Below are positions 10,874 through 20,770 of a stretch of 27,500 nt of DNA, in pieces. This stretch comes from Pigoraptor vietnamica (Eukaryota; Opisthokonta; Filasterea). Within the stretch, counting starts at the first letter, position 1, and each line of letters starts with the position of its first letter. A program made the position numbers and the translations under genes. The DNA is taken from the NCBI GenBank assembly GCA_943704525.1, contig CALSCQ010002456.1, forward strand, positions 1 through 27,500. The letters are read 5' to 3'. The notes beneath the pieces are model-generated. The model saw nothing but the letters and a program-made list of their open reading frames with translations, did no database searches and was not told the DNA's origin.

Positions 10874-12680
10874 GCGCACAAACCCACCGCTCGGCAAACT
10901 CCACGTAGCCGAATCCCTTGCCAATGTTGGTGGCTGCGTCACGGATGATGCGCACTGACGTCACGCGCCCGCATGGCGCAAAGGCGCGGTACAGCTGCTC
11001 GTCCTCGGCATTGAAAGGAAGGTTGCCGACGAACACCGACTTGGTGGTGTCGGGAGTGCGCGGCGTCCCGGCATTGTCCACTCTGCGCACATTTGTGTGG
11101 GAAAGTTGTCAACAACACACACACACACATAACATAATGAGAGCGAGTGTGAGGTGCATTTGTAGCGTGAGTTGGGGGACGGTGAATGAAACAGTTCCGT
11201 TACAAGCGAAACTATTCCCTCCCACCCCTCCGCCCCACCCACCACCACTCACACAAGGACATGCGCGACTCGGGTGCATGCCACGGCACATGAACGGTAT
11301 GAAGGAGCCACTGCGACGCACAGGCACCCACCGCAAGTGCTTGCCGCTAAACTCGGTGCCGCCCAGCGCAAGGGCGGCGTTCGCGGCCTCCTTCGTCTCG
11401 TACACGACGTACGCGTTCATGCTGTCCCTATCGGGGTGCAGCTTGCCCCCGAGGAGGCCTGCCTTGCGATTGGCACTGCTGCCGGGCATCTCGAGCGCAA
11501 CGGACCGAAACCGCACGCTCTCGACGGCGCCGAATTGCGACACGAGCTTCTTGAAAGGCTGCGAATTGGACAGTCGCACACACACGCACAGACGGGATGA
11601 GACCGCAGTACGTGCCACCGCCGACATTCCCTTCGTGCATATGCAGGCAATTGCCTCGATCGCTTAACAGAAACACACACACAGGTACACACATACACAC
11701 ACGCACACAGCACGCGCACGCACGCACGCACGCACGCACACGCGACTCAATACGCACCTTTGGATGCTTCGCCGTGTCGACGGGCAAGTTCCCCACAAAC
11801 AACGTCCGCGCGAGTCGATCCGGGTCATCCTCCTTCGAGTCCCTATGCAGCTTCTGGGCCTCCGCACTTGCCGGCGCACCGTCCCCACCCGCACTCGCAG
11901 CGCCGTTCTCGGTGGTCGCGGCCGCCACCGTCTTCGCCGTCGCTTTTTTCGCCTTCTTTTTACTCTTTCCCGTGCGCGCCGCTATGTCGCCCAACTCCTC
12001 CGCCTCGTCCTCGGCATCTAGTTGCCGCCGGTCCCTTCCAGGCTTCCGAGTGAGGGGATGCATGTCCGCGTCACCGTCCGCATCGCCTCCAAACTCGCCC
12101 CCACGTGACCGCTTTGTGTGTTTCACTTCGCGCTCAATGTCGTCGCCGTCCGCCTTTCGCTTCGATCCGTGCGTAAGCCGCTGTGAAGGCATGAGGATCA
12201 GAGGCCAGCAAGCACAAACCGCCAATCTCCAGCCGAGTAATATCAGCGCACACAACAATAATGTAGCAACACGTGTACACGTCCTCCGCAAACCTTCGAT
12301 ATGCCCGTTTCGACATCGTCGTCTTCGGTGTCTTCGTCACTCGGATCAAACTCATCCCGGGACGATTTCTGCGGCCGCGCAAGGCGCTGCACGACAACCG
12401 CCCGCTGGACCGCAATCTCCTTCGGCTTGGCGTCCACAAACACCGCGCCAAGCCCCGCATCATCAACGTCTGCGGCAGGGGATGCCTTTTTTCCCTTCCC
12501 CTTCCCCTCGGTGCCTGCACTGGCAAAGATCGACGAGAAGATGGACCCGGCAACGTAGGCAGATTGTGGCTGTTGCGCAGAGTTGGCCTGCGCGGGCGCC
12601 GCCTTCGGTGTTTCCTCGCCCTTCTTCTTCTTGTCGCCCGCTTCGGAAGGCTTCTTTGTCTTTGCGCCGTGGCGCGCCAT
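10203..12680 (-). CDS. RBM34: RBM34/Nop12-like nucleolar RNA-binding protein with two RRMs
   Basis: Six minus-strand exons (12294-12680, 11758-12180, 11332-11558, 10888-11082, 10570-10668, 10203-10458) encode 528 residues. The start context is AAAATGG. The N-terminal ~250 residues are Lys-rich and acidic, nucleolar in style, with [11 protein letters not shown] near residue 41. RRM1 (about 252-353) has [11 protein letters not shown], then [22 protein letters not shown] and HLRVDNA. RRM2 (about 361-443) has [30 protein letters not shown] and [10 protein letters not shown]. The SVRFRS...HPD...NAYVV signature is characteristic of RBM34/Nop12. The basic C-terminal tail ([14 protein letters not shown]) fits nucleolar retention. 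Known role of the family: binding pre-rRNA during large ribosomal subunit maturation. RRM1 is split by three exons. Several introns are packed with CA/CG repeats that read as UG/CG in the transcript. Confidence 0.92.
10703..10880. repeat. Mixed CA/CG simple-repeat block in an RBM34 intron
   Basis: The intron 10669-10887 is almost entirely low-complexity: CACG-rich units, then long CA runs, ending in a (CG)n run at about 10858-10876 next to the donor site at 10887. In the RBM34 transcript this reads as (CG)n followed by UG-rich sequence. Confidence 0.9.
11671..11743. repeat. CA and CACG simple repeats in an RBM34 intron
   Basis: Runs of CA followed by tandem CACG tetranucleotides (about 11717-11740) occupy the middle of the intron 11559-11757. 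In the sense strand of RBM34 they read as UG/CGUG. Confidence 0.9.
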
Positions 12681-13528
12681 TTTTCGCTTCTACAGAAAAA
12701 AAAGACGTGGATATGTAAAAGTCAAACTCTGAAAAGTGTGAACTTGCACGTGTCGTTACTCTGCGTAACAGCAAAATAAATGCCCAACTGACGCCACAGT
12801 GACGCCTCATTCTCACGTGATCCATGTTCCCTCCCAATGCAAAACAGGTGAATGGGACAGTGGCCCATTGGTCACCAGGGGCGTCACAGAACAGCGCACA
12901 CGTAGCTTCGAGACCCAATGTTTGCGCCTCGCCATTCCGCGGTTTTTGCCGTTGTCTCCCTCACGACCGCCCCTTCTCTCCCTCCCATGTGCTTCGCCAC
13001 CATTGCCCCTCTGCGCTGGTGTGCAAGGGAAGCGAAAGAATTGCTGTTTGCGTGGTTTTTCATTCATCGAAGTGCGATTTGCCACTCAATCGGCGCGTGA
13101 GAAAAATTGGGTACGGACGGCAACGGACGTTGGTTGCTGATATTGCGCATCGCACGCGTCGTTCACACACGAGTTTTTCGCACTCCCATCAACGCGAAAT
13201 CAGTCTGCGCGCCACTCTTTTCTCCTCATTTCGGCAAAACTGACGGTGAACGTATTCGGCGTAGCGGCGACTGACGCTCAACAGTCTCGGATTCGCTGAG
13301 GGCCGGGATTACGTCTTGAAATTCGTTCGCGATAGCTCATTCGATCGGCGGTAAATCGAAGGGCTCTATTTTCTCGCGCCGACAACCTTGTCGCGCGCAG
13401 AGATGGACGAATGGCGCTTATGCGTTTGACGTTTCAGTAACGGGCCGCGCCATGTGTTGTGAGGCGCGGTTCAGACGCGCCCCGTGACGTCGTCGCGCGT
13501 TCCTTCGTGTGAGCCGCGTGCACTGAAA
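12681..13528. promoter_or_regulatory. Divergent intergenic region between RBM34 and the polytopic membrane protein
   Basis: An 848-bp gap between genes transcribed outward in both directions, so it should hold both promoters. It is unique sequence without microsatellites. No coding exon, TATA box at a convincing distance, or inverted repeat stood out. Confidence 0.45.
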
Positions 13529-16500
13529 ATGCCGCTGTCGGGCGGCGCACACAATTCCACGGCTCCGGCCACTCGCTCTCCGCCCGTCGTGCGAGCGCAC
13601 TCCCCCGAGCGTCGCAATCAGGCCCCGGCTGATGCGGAGGGAAGGGTCACGGCGGGTTTGCCCGCGCACATGCGCGCGTTTGTGCGACAGTCCTCTGCGT
13701 CGTCCGGGCTGCAAGCGTCGCCCGCGAACGCGCCGCAGGCGCATCCTTCTCCACCGCAGCCGAATCACGGGCGTCAATTGCGCGCGCACGTGCCGGGTGC
13801 AGTCGCGCGTCTCTCGCTCGCGCAGGTTGAAGCGGCGCGTCGCACTTCGACGGCGACGCAGCTGGGCGCAAGCGGCGGTGGGGCTCGCCTGCAGAGCCGT
13901 TCACTTGTGTCGTTGGGTGTCGAGACGGAGCAGAGCATAGCGGTGTTGGCGGGCGTGTGCAATGCATCTTCGCTCGCGGGCTCCATTCACGACATTGTCC
14001 ACGCCAGCGAGTCCCGAAAGGCGTCCAACTCGCTCTCCGCTGGGCGGTTGACGGCGGGCGCCTCCTCCAGCAGCCTTGGGACGGTACCCGGGCGCCCCGG
14101 CAGCGTGGACGTCGGCGCCAACTCCGTGCCCCTCCGCCGACTCGAACACGACCGGCGCTTGTTTGCCGAGGTGGAGCGCGCCATCCAGGAGGTCTCGGAC
14201 AGCGCCGCAACAACACCATACACATCGGTAGAGGCCAGTGCAGCGGCCCTTCAGGCGCGCTTCCCCAAAACCGAGCAGCCGAACCTGCCGGGGTCGGTGG
14301 ACGTCGACGACGTACTAGCGTCGCAGCGCGGCGAACAGCTCCCGAACGTCGTCGTCGTGGAAGTCGCGACGCCGACCTCCTTCACGAACTACAATGCGCA
14401 GCTGGAGGGGTCGCAGCAGAGCGGCTACACGCTGCACGGCTCGCACCGCGAAAGCTCGCACAGGAGCCCGTCGCTGTCGTCGTCGCGCCGAAGCCCCAGG
14501 ACGCAACCCCGTATGCTGTGGAGCCGCGCCACCCTGCGCGCGCGCGACCCCTTGGCCGGGTCTGAACCGCGCGCGGGCAGCCAACACAGCCTGCGCTTCT
14601 GGCAAGACATGCTGCGCTGGTCGCGGTCGCGGTCGAACACGGGGACGTTCGTGAGCGTGTCGACGGGGGAAGGGAGCACGCGGCGGCCGCCGAGGCCCCT
14701 CGAGAAGCACCTGCGCTTTGTGAACACGGCGCTGACATTTCTGGGCATGCGGCACGACGGCTCTCGCGTGGGCCTGTGGGTGAGCCGCGTGCTGTGTCTC
14801 TTCGGTTTCCTCATGACGCTGTCCCGCCTCGTGCGCACGCTCTCGTTCTACGGGATGCGCAGGAACGGCCTCGCGGAGGACCTCGTCGACACGATTTCGT
14901 GGACGCTCGGGCACGCGGCGATGGTCGTGATGTACGTGCAGATATACTACGTGTTCAGGAGGCGAAATTACGTGCACCACATGCTGTCGGTGCTGGATCC
15001 GCTTGTCGCCGACATCCCCGAGCGACGCGCGCTCGTCAACACGCTGCGAGTCCTCAGCGCGACCGTCTTTCTGCTCTTCATCATCTATTTCCCCCTCGCG
15101 AGCCTCCCCTACATCGCGAACGAAATAAGCTACGGCACGCCGAAGCAGAACGACATTGACGAGGCGATGGCGGGGCACCTCGGCGTCGGCTACGCGCTCT
15201 TCTTTGTCGTGACAAACCTTTATCTCTGCGCGGGCTTCTGCGTCTTCCTGATCATCCCGTTCGTTATTGTGCACCTCCTCGTGTGGCGAATCGACATGTT
15301 CCTGATTGGCTTCGTCGAATACCGCTTCTCGCAAGACGGGCGATGGGCCGTCCCAGCGCTGCCACCGGACGGCGCCAACAGCGCAGGCGACTCCATGGAG
15401 AAGCCCGAAGACGGTGGCACCTATATCGACGGCGCGGCCGCCGCACAGGGTGCGCTGGGGCTCGAATCGGGCGGTGCGAACGCGATTGTCGACAAGGTGC
15501 TCGAGCTGCGTGACCGGAAGCGACGCGCGCAGCAGTTGCAGGAGAATCTCGTACGAGACAAGCGAGTCAAGATGGACAGCCGGCGCACGCACAACGGGCG
15601 CTCTGGGTCTGAGGAGTTTATGTACTACCGAGATCCCTCGCTCAACGGCTCGGTCACATCCACGTCGTCGGATGGCGGCCTCTCGGTGAGGTCGGGTTCC
15701 GTGGGGCGGAAGCCGAGCGCCGCGCTCTCTGTCGCGGGTGCGCTATCTCCCGTTGCTGAACGGAAGGCGGAAGCGCCCCAAGAGATGCCGATGGAGGACG
15801 CCGTGGGCGAAGTCGAGGTGATTGTGACGGACGCGTGTGAGCCTACGCTCGCCGACAGTGCGGCTGACGTGCCGTGCGACTCGCACGCGGGCACATGTCC
15901 AGGAGGGCAGGCGATAGCGCATGTCACTCTGGCCGACCCGGAGCCAACGGTGGGCTCACCGGGCGATGCAACGGGCCCTGCGTGCGATGGTGGAAGGGCG
16001 CCCGCGAAGAGCATCGCTGGCCCTGGCGCCGAGGGTGTGGACGATGTCTTGCCTAACGCGACCGTCGCCTGTCAAAGTGGCGCTGGCACGGACGGCCACG
16101 ACGACGTGCCCACAGAAATGGTGGACGACGCCGCGCCGCCGCCCCAAGACATTGAGATACCGACTACGTACGACCAGCGCCTCACCAACTCTGCGCCGAC
16201 ATTCACGATGGCCAACTTTTACGGAACCTCTGCGCAGGGAAATCGGAGCGCATTCAGCACGGGGACGTACGGTGCGACCTTGCGCGTCGGGGGCGCTCCC
16301 AGCGACGGGCTGTTTGACAGCAGCAACGGCTACTCTAAGCCCGGGTGGCCGCCCGTGCCCTGGTCGCAGGAGACGGGCATGAACGGCGCGGCGGCGTCGC
16401 TGGCGGCGAGCTCCCTCGTGTCTGCGCCTCTCGCGAGGGTCACGTCGGAAGCGGATCTGGACACGTCCGGACTGTCGCTCGTCTCTGCGATGGCAGCGTC

Positions 16501-18412
16501 GGAGCAGTCGCTGCGGTCGCAGACGCAGCAGTCGCTCGGAAAGGGGGACGCCGTGGTCGAAGAGAACATTGCGAACGCGGACGTCCTGGACAACGCTGCG
16601 TGGGATGCGCTCATGATCGTCGCCCTCCGCCAGTACTCGCGTGTGATGACGGTACTGCTCTGCATGTGCTTCATCCCGTGGATCGTGTGCCTCGTCGCCC
16701 TCAAGATCTACACCGGCGGCCTGCGCCCCCCGCTCGCCGATCTCGCCGTCCCGACCGTCTTCATCACGTGCCACTTTCTGACCACCGCCCTCATGTACAT
16801 GTTCCGCCAGCGGCGCCGTTTGCTGCGCCGCGCCGTGCTCGGCGAAGACGTAAAGAAGGACGTGGAGCGCACGGCGCTGGTCGTCGTGCCCTACCGCGAG
16901 ATTGCGGGGCCGCTGTTGCGCCTCGTTCTGAAGAGCTTTGGGGCGGCCGTGGTGGGGTTTGGCGTGCTCATGCTGAACCTCTTCCTCGTCAATCCCAACT
17001 GCTTCGGCGCCACAGAGTCGATGTGGTCGGAGATGTCGGGCAACTGCACGGACGCGGAGATTTTGCGCCGTGCCATCGTGTGGCCTCTGTCACAGGTGCG
17101 CGATGCCATTCTACTGCGTGTATGCAATCACTGTACGCCACTTTTTTTTGTGCGCGCGGTATCTGAAGTGCGCCACTGACATGCGTCTGCCTGTTTTTGC
17201 GCCCGTCGCAGGCGCCCGTGACGTCCGCGCCGGCGTGGTGGCTCTATGCGATGGGAGGCTGGGTGCTCGTACGCCCCATCGCCCGCTTTGCTGTCGCCGT
17301 CGAGGTCATTTTCATCCCCCTCTCCGCGGTCGTGCTGCACTCGTCGTATCGCAACACGATGTGGTGGTCAACAGTTGCGTACGCGCCGTACCTCCTCATC
17401 TCGTTCTTTGGGGGCTTCGTGCTCTACCACCGCTTTCACCGCCGGTGGAAAATTGCGGCGGCGGCGACCGGCATGTTCGTGTTTGTGCTTGCGCTGCTTG
17501 CCATGTACGACGCCGTCGTCGTCCACCTCGCCCTCACGAGCGCCTCGGCCCCCTGGCGAATTTTCATCGTGATCATCGTACACAAGGCCATGTCCATTGC
17601 GCTGTTGTACGTCGTCTCGTGGCTGACGCTCACCGTGAGCCGTCTCTCCGGAAACGCCCTCTCAAACTTCCACGTCGTGGCGCTGTGCGTCGACGCGGGT
17701 CTTCAGACGATCGGCCGCCTGTTCTTCTCCTCGCTCGACTCGATGGCCGACCTCGGCATCCTCGTGTCGATCAACATCGCCGTCGAAGTCGGGGCGCGGC
17801 TGTCACGTCCCCTGACTACCTTCATGTCGGCGCTCGTGACGAGGCGCTCGTGGCGTCGCGCGTGGCAGGCCCTGCGCGAGCACACGGTGGAGGAGTTCCC
17901 CGACCTCATGCTGATATACACGCGGATGGCGACCGGCTACTTTGGGATACTGCTTGCGGCACTCGCGACCATCGCCGGCCGCCTGTATTACAACAACCCA
18001 CTGCCGGGCCTTTCGATGCACACGACGCTCGTGCAGGCCGTTGTGGCATTTTGCATGCAGGTGAGATGGCGCCCTTGTCGACGAACGAGTGGCGTCTGCA
18101 GCGTCAGTGCGTATGTGTTGTGTTCGTCGGCCTCTTGTTGGCCGTTTGCTTGTGATACTAATTCATATCCCGTGCCCCCCCCCCCCCAACTCCCCACCCT
18201 TTGTCCCCCTGTTTTCTTCACAGACCATCGGCCAGTACCTCGGAGATCTCTTCTCGTCCAAATTCGAGACGGACTACCTCCAGCGCCCTACGGTCGTGCT
18301 GCACAAAGAAGTGCGACGCGCGCCCGCGCGCCACTTTTGGCTGGTGCCTCTCATCTCGGTGCTGTACGCCACTGCGCGCGTCAGTGCAATCCTGCGCGTC
18401 GGAAAGACCTGA
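13529..18412 (+). CDS. Large polytopic membrane protein, 1534 residues, possibly gustatory-receptor-like (GRL)
   Basis: Three exons: 13529-17095, 17212-18060, 18224-18412. The first in-frame ATG is at 13529 (A at -3); the frame is open a little further upstream but without an ATG. Residues 1-400 are Ser/Arg/Pro-rich and probably disordered. A first membrane bundle has about four helices at 413-436, 460-480, 505-528 and 552-590. A loop of roughly 430 residues (600-1030), with basic and then acidic disordered sequence, follows. Helices resume near 1037-1060, 1069-1092 and 1130-1155, then a further group of about seven or eight hydrophobic segments runs to the C-terminus. No P-loop, ankyrin repeat, kinase or ion-selectivity motif was seen. 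The first part, with cytoplasmic-style N-terminus, four helices, long loop and three helices, resembles the layout of eukaryotic GRL chemoreceptors, but the diagnostic last-helix motif is not evident. Function is unassigned; receptor or channel is inference. Confidence 0.7.
18175..18187. repeat. Poly-C tract in intron
   Basis: A run of 13 C on the plus strand inside the intron 18061-18223 of the polytopic membrane protein gene, followed by a pyrimidine-rich stretch before the acceptor at 18223. Confidence 0.95.
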
Positions 18413-18548
18413 ACGCGCGAGTCGTTTGCTGTTATCGTAACTTAATATATATAGTGCGCTCGATATTAACTGCTGTTCGCAATGTCGGGGGCAAATCTGT
18501 TTATGGCACGCACACGGAGTGCCGCGCCGAGCTCACGACACGACACCC
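18413..18548. other. Short convergent intergenic gap
   Basis: 136 bp lie between the stop codons of the plus-strand membrane protein gene and the minus-strand LRR gene. A short AT-rich stretch (TTAATATATATAG at about 18442-18454) is the only notable feature and might help 3' end formation. Confidence 0.5.
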
Positions 18549-20092
18549 TCAGTCGCGGCAGGCCCGACGCACGTTGTTGCCCTCCAGATCCTGCAGGTTC
18601 GTTTTGCACCGTAAGTGCGAAAGTAGATAAGGTTAACTAGAATTTTGTACCCATCGATATTTAGCGCCACCGCAACAAGGGATACACCACACACTCTACT
18701 GTAGCCTGTCCGCCGGCGGTCATCTGAGCTGCCTTGAGTATGCAGGGACACACACGCACACACACGGACATACGCACGCACGCACACACACAGCCATGCA
18801 CACGCACACACATACGCATACACGCGCACACACTTGCACACTAAATTACAACGTCCAGACATACGTATACACGCGAATCCGGTGCCACAAACCAGAGTTT
18901 CTAGCGCCGAGAGCCCATCGAAAGGGCCGTGGGCGTCCACGTATGCGTCCGCCGTCTCCTTAACATCAAACCACGAGAGATTCGACAGGAAGTTATGGCC
19001 GAGATTTCTATGGGAAAGCGAAAGGGACGGTATGTGTCAGCCTTGTCACTGGCCGGATGGGTCTGATCAAATGCCATCCATCGCCGCGCTGTCCGACGAC
19101 GAAACAAACAAACATTGAATTGACCCCAAAACAGAATTGTATACCCTTGAGGCCAGGGACGTGCTTAAACACGTACGGCTCCAGCTTGCGCAGGCGGTTG
19201 CGCGCGAGGTTGCTGCGTGTGTGCAAAGCACCGGTGCGCACGCAGTCAGCGTGACCGAGTTCTCGACAGCTTAGACAAGAAAAAGAGCTATTCGCAAAAC
19301 AATGCTCGCTGACGAGGTGAGGATCCAATGCCCACGGCACGAGTCTCAATGAGAAAAAACAGAGCCGACAGTTCGGTCTGAAGCCGCGAGCGATGGAACG
19401 ACTCTTACAGGACTTGGAGGCTATGGAGATGCTTGAAATCGGACGCCCTTGTGTTCCGGATGTTGTTGACGCCGAGATCTCTGCACACGGCGCGCGAGGC
19501 ATAGCATAACATTACCCAAGCGTGCGTGTGTGTGCGGACGCACACGTGCACAGCCCCGCATGCACAAGCATCCCGCACACACGCAATAGAATTGCACACT
19601 GCACACACACACCGACACGGGTCGCGCCGCGGGCACACACATCGTGATTATGCCCGGCCATATGAGCGAAGGGGCGATTACTCACAGCACAACAGTTGTG
19701 CGAGGAATGCCGGGAGGAACAGCGTTGAGGCCCTGCTCGCGACACGAAACTGCGACGACGTCGCCATTGACCTTGACGCACGCACACAGGCTGTTGGGGA
19801 TGCATGACACCCTCACTCCCCCGCTGCTGAGTGCATCCTGAAATCTGCGCTCGGCGTAAAGATCGACATCGTCGTCGTCGTCACCGTCCCAGTTGCTTCG
19901 ATCGCGCCAATCGCCCCCATCGTCCCATTCGTCGTCACCGTCTGGCAGTGTCGGCGCTGCCGCATCAATATCGGATTGCGGCCCACTGCCGTCGGAATCG
20001 ACAGGAGTGGCACGTGCGAAGGAACAGCGGTGGCACGCAAGCAACACTGCGCAGAGAGCGAGTGCTAGAGAGGTGCGTGCTGCCATTGCCAT
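18549..20092 (-). CDS. Small secreted leucine-rich-repeat protein with an LRR N-terminal cysteine cap
   Basis: Five minus-strand exons: 19686-20092, 19409-19480, 19114-19212 (end uncertain), 18893-19007, 18549-18590; 244 residues. The N-terminus MAMAARTSLALALCAVLLAC is a clear signal peptide. An acidic Asp-rich linker follows (about 35-90), then an LRRNT cap (SCIPNSLCACV...VSCREQGLNAVP, PGIPRTTVVL). Repeats follow: LDLGVNNIRNTRASDFKHL, LNLARNRLRKLEPYVFKHV, NLGHNFLSNLSWF with an insertion before FDGLSALETL, and a last half repeat DLEGNNV. Exon 2 is exactly 72 nt, one repeat, with phase 2 at both ends. The donor at 19113 (GTTTGT) keeps the frame; GTATAC at 19144 would fit repeat length better but shifts frame and hits a stop. 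The last exon contains AACGTGCGT, which resembles a donor, so more exons cannot be excluded. LRR caps of this type mediate extracellular protein binding; no transmembrane segment is visible. The ligand is unknown. Confidence 0.72.
18749..18840. repeat. CA-rich simple repeats in LRR gene intron
   Basis: Interrupted CA/CACG repeats fill the middle of the 302-nt intron 18591-18892. They read as UG-rich in the LRR transcript. Confidence 0.85.
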
Positions 20093-20770
20093 TGTATGGT
20101 GGGAGCACGGGAGAGAAAAGAAAAAAAAAAGGCCCAGAGCGACCAAAGTGATGCACTCACAGTGGCACGCAGAAGAGCCGGCCTTTAACTGACGCGTGCT
20201 TCTCGACTAATACATGTTCAATGGGGTCCAAATGGGTGTCCTCACACGTCCGTCAGCACGTGGAACGCTGACTCCATTGGAGAAAAGGACGCGTGGTGCA
20301 ACACTGTCGGCTGACGGCATCGCGTGTGCCGGTGACTGAAACTGCGGCGCGACAACCCGGATTCACGTTTTCACTGACAGTCGGCTGGGAAGTAACTGAG
20401 AAACATGCGCGGCGCGCAAGTGTACAAACAGAATGGAAGCAAGACCGCACTGCTTCAGCAGAGCAACGGGACACCTCGTAGTGAATGCGTGGAACGCGTG
20501 CGCTCCTTCCACACATGTGCCGGAGTGCCGGCGGACACCACCTGGACACGGACACAAACTGAACAACAATCACGTGATGGGACGTGAGGCGACTGAATTT
20601 TCCCACGGCGCAAACATTCGACGGCGGCGGTTTTCGATGGCATCTACACAAAAGAATTCCCGTCACCTTTGTGTGTTATACGGTCCAGCGTGCCTCCCTG
20701 CGTGTGCGCCGCAAACTGACCGCTTCGTTAACGTTGCCGTCGGTGTCACCGTCAACGGAACACTTCGGCG
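20093..20770. promoter_or_regulatory. Divergent promoter region shared by the LRR and receptor tyrosine kinase genes
   Basis: 678 bp separate the start codons of two genes transcribed outward, both encoding proteins with signal peptides. A short A-run (20121-20130) lies near the LRR start. No coding exon or obvious operator-like repeat was seen. Confidence 0.5.

Noticed and set aside
13484-13528. Upstream extension of the membrane protein frame
   Set aside because: The frame is open but contains no ATG before 13529.
14315-15592. A 425-codon open frame on the minus strand inside the membrane protein gene
   Set aside because: Composition (Arg/Val/His-rich) is typical of an antisense shadow; the plus strand encodes coherent transmembrane helices.
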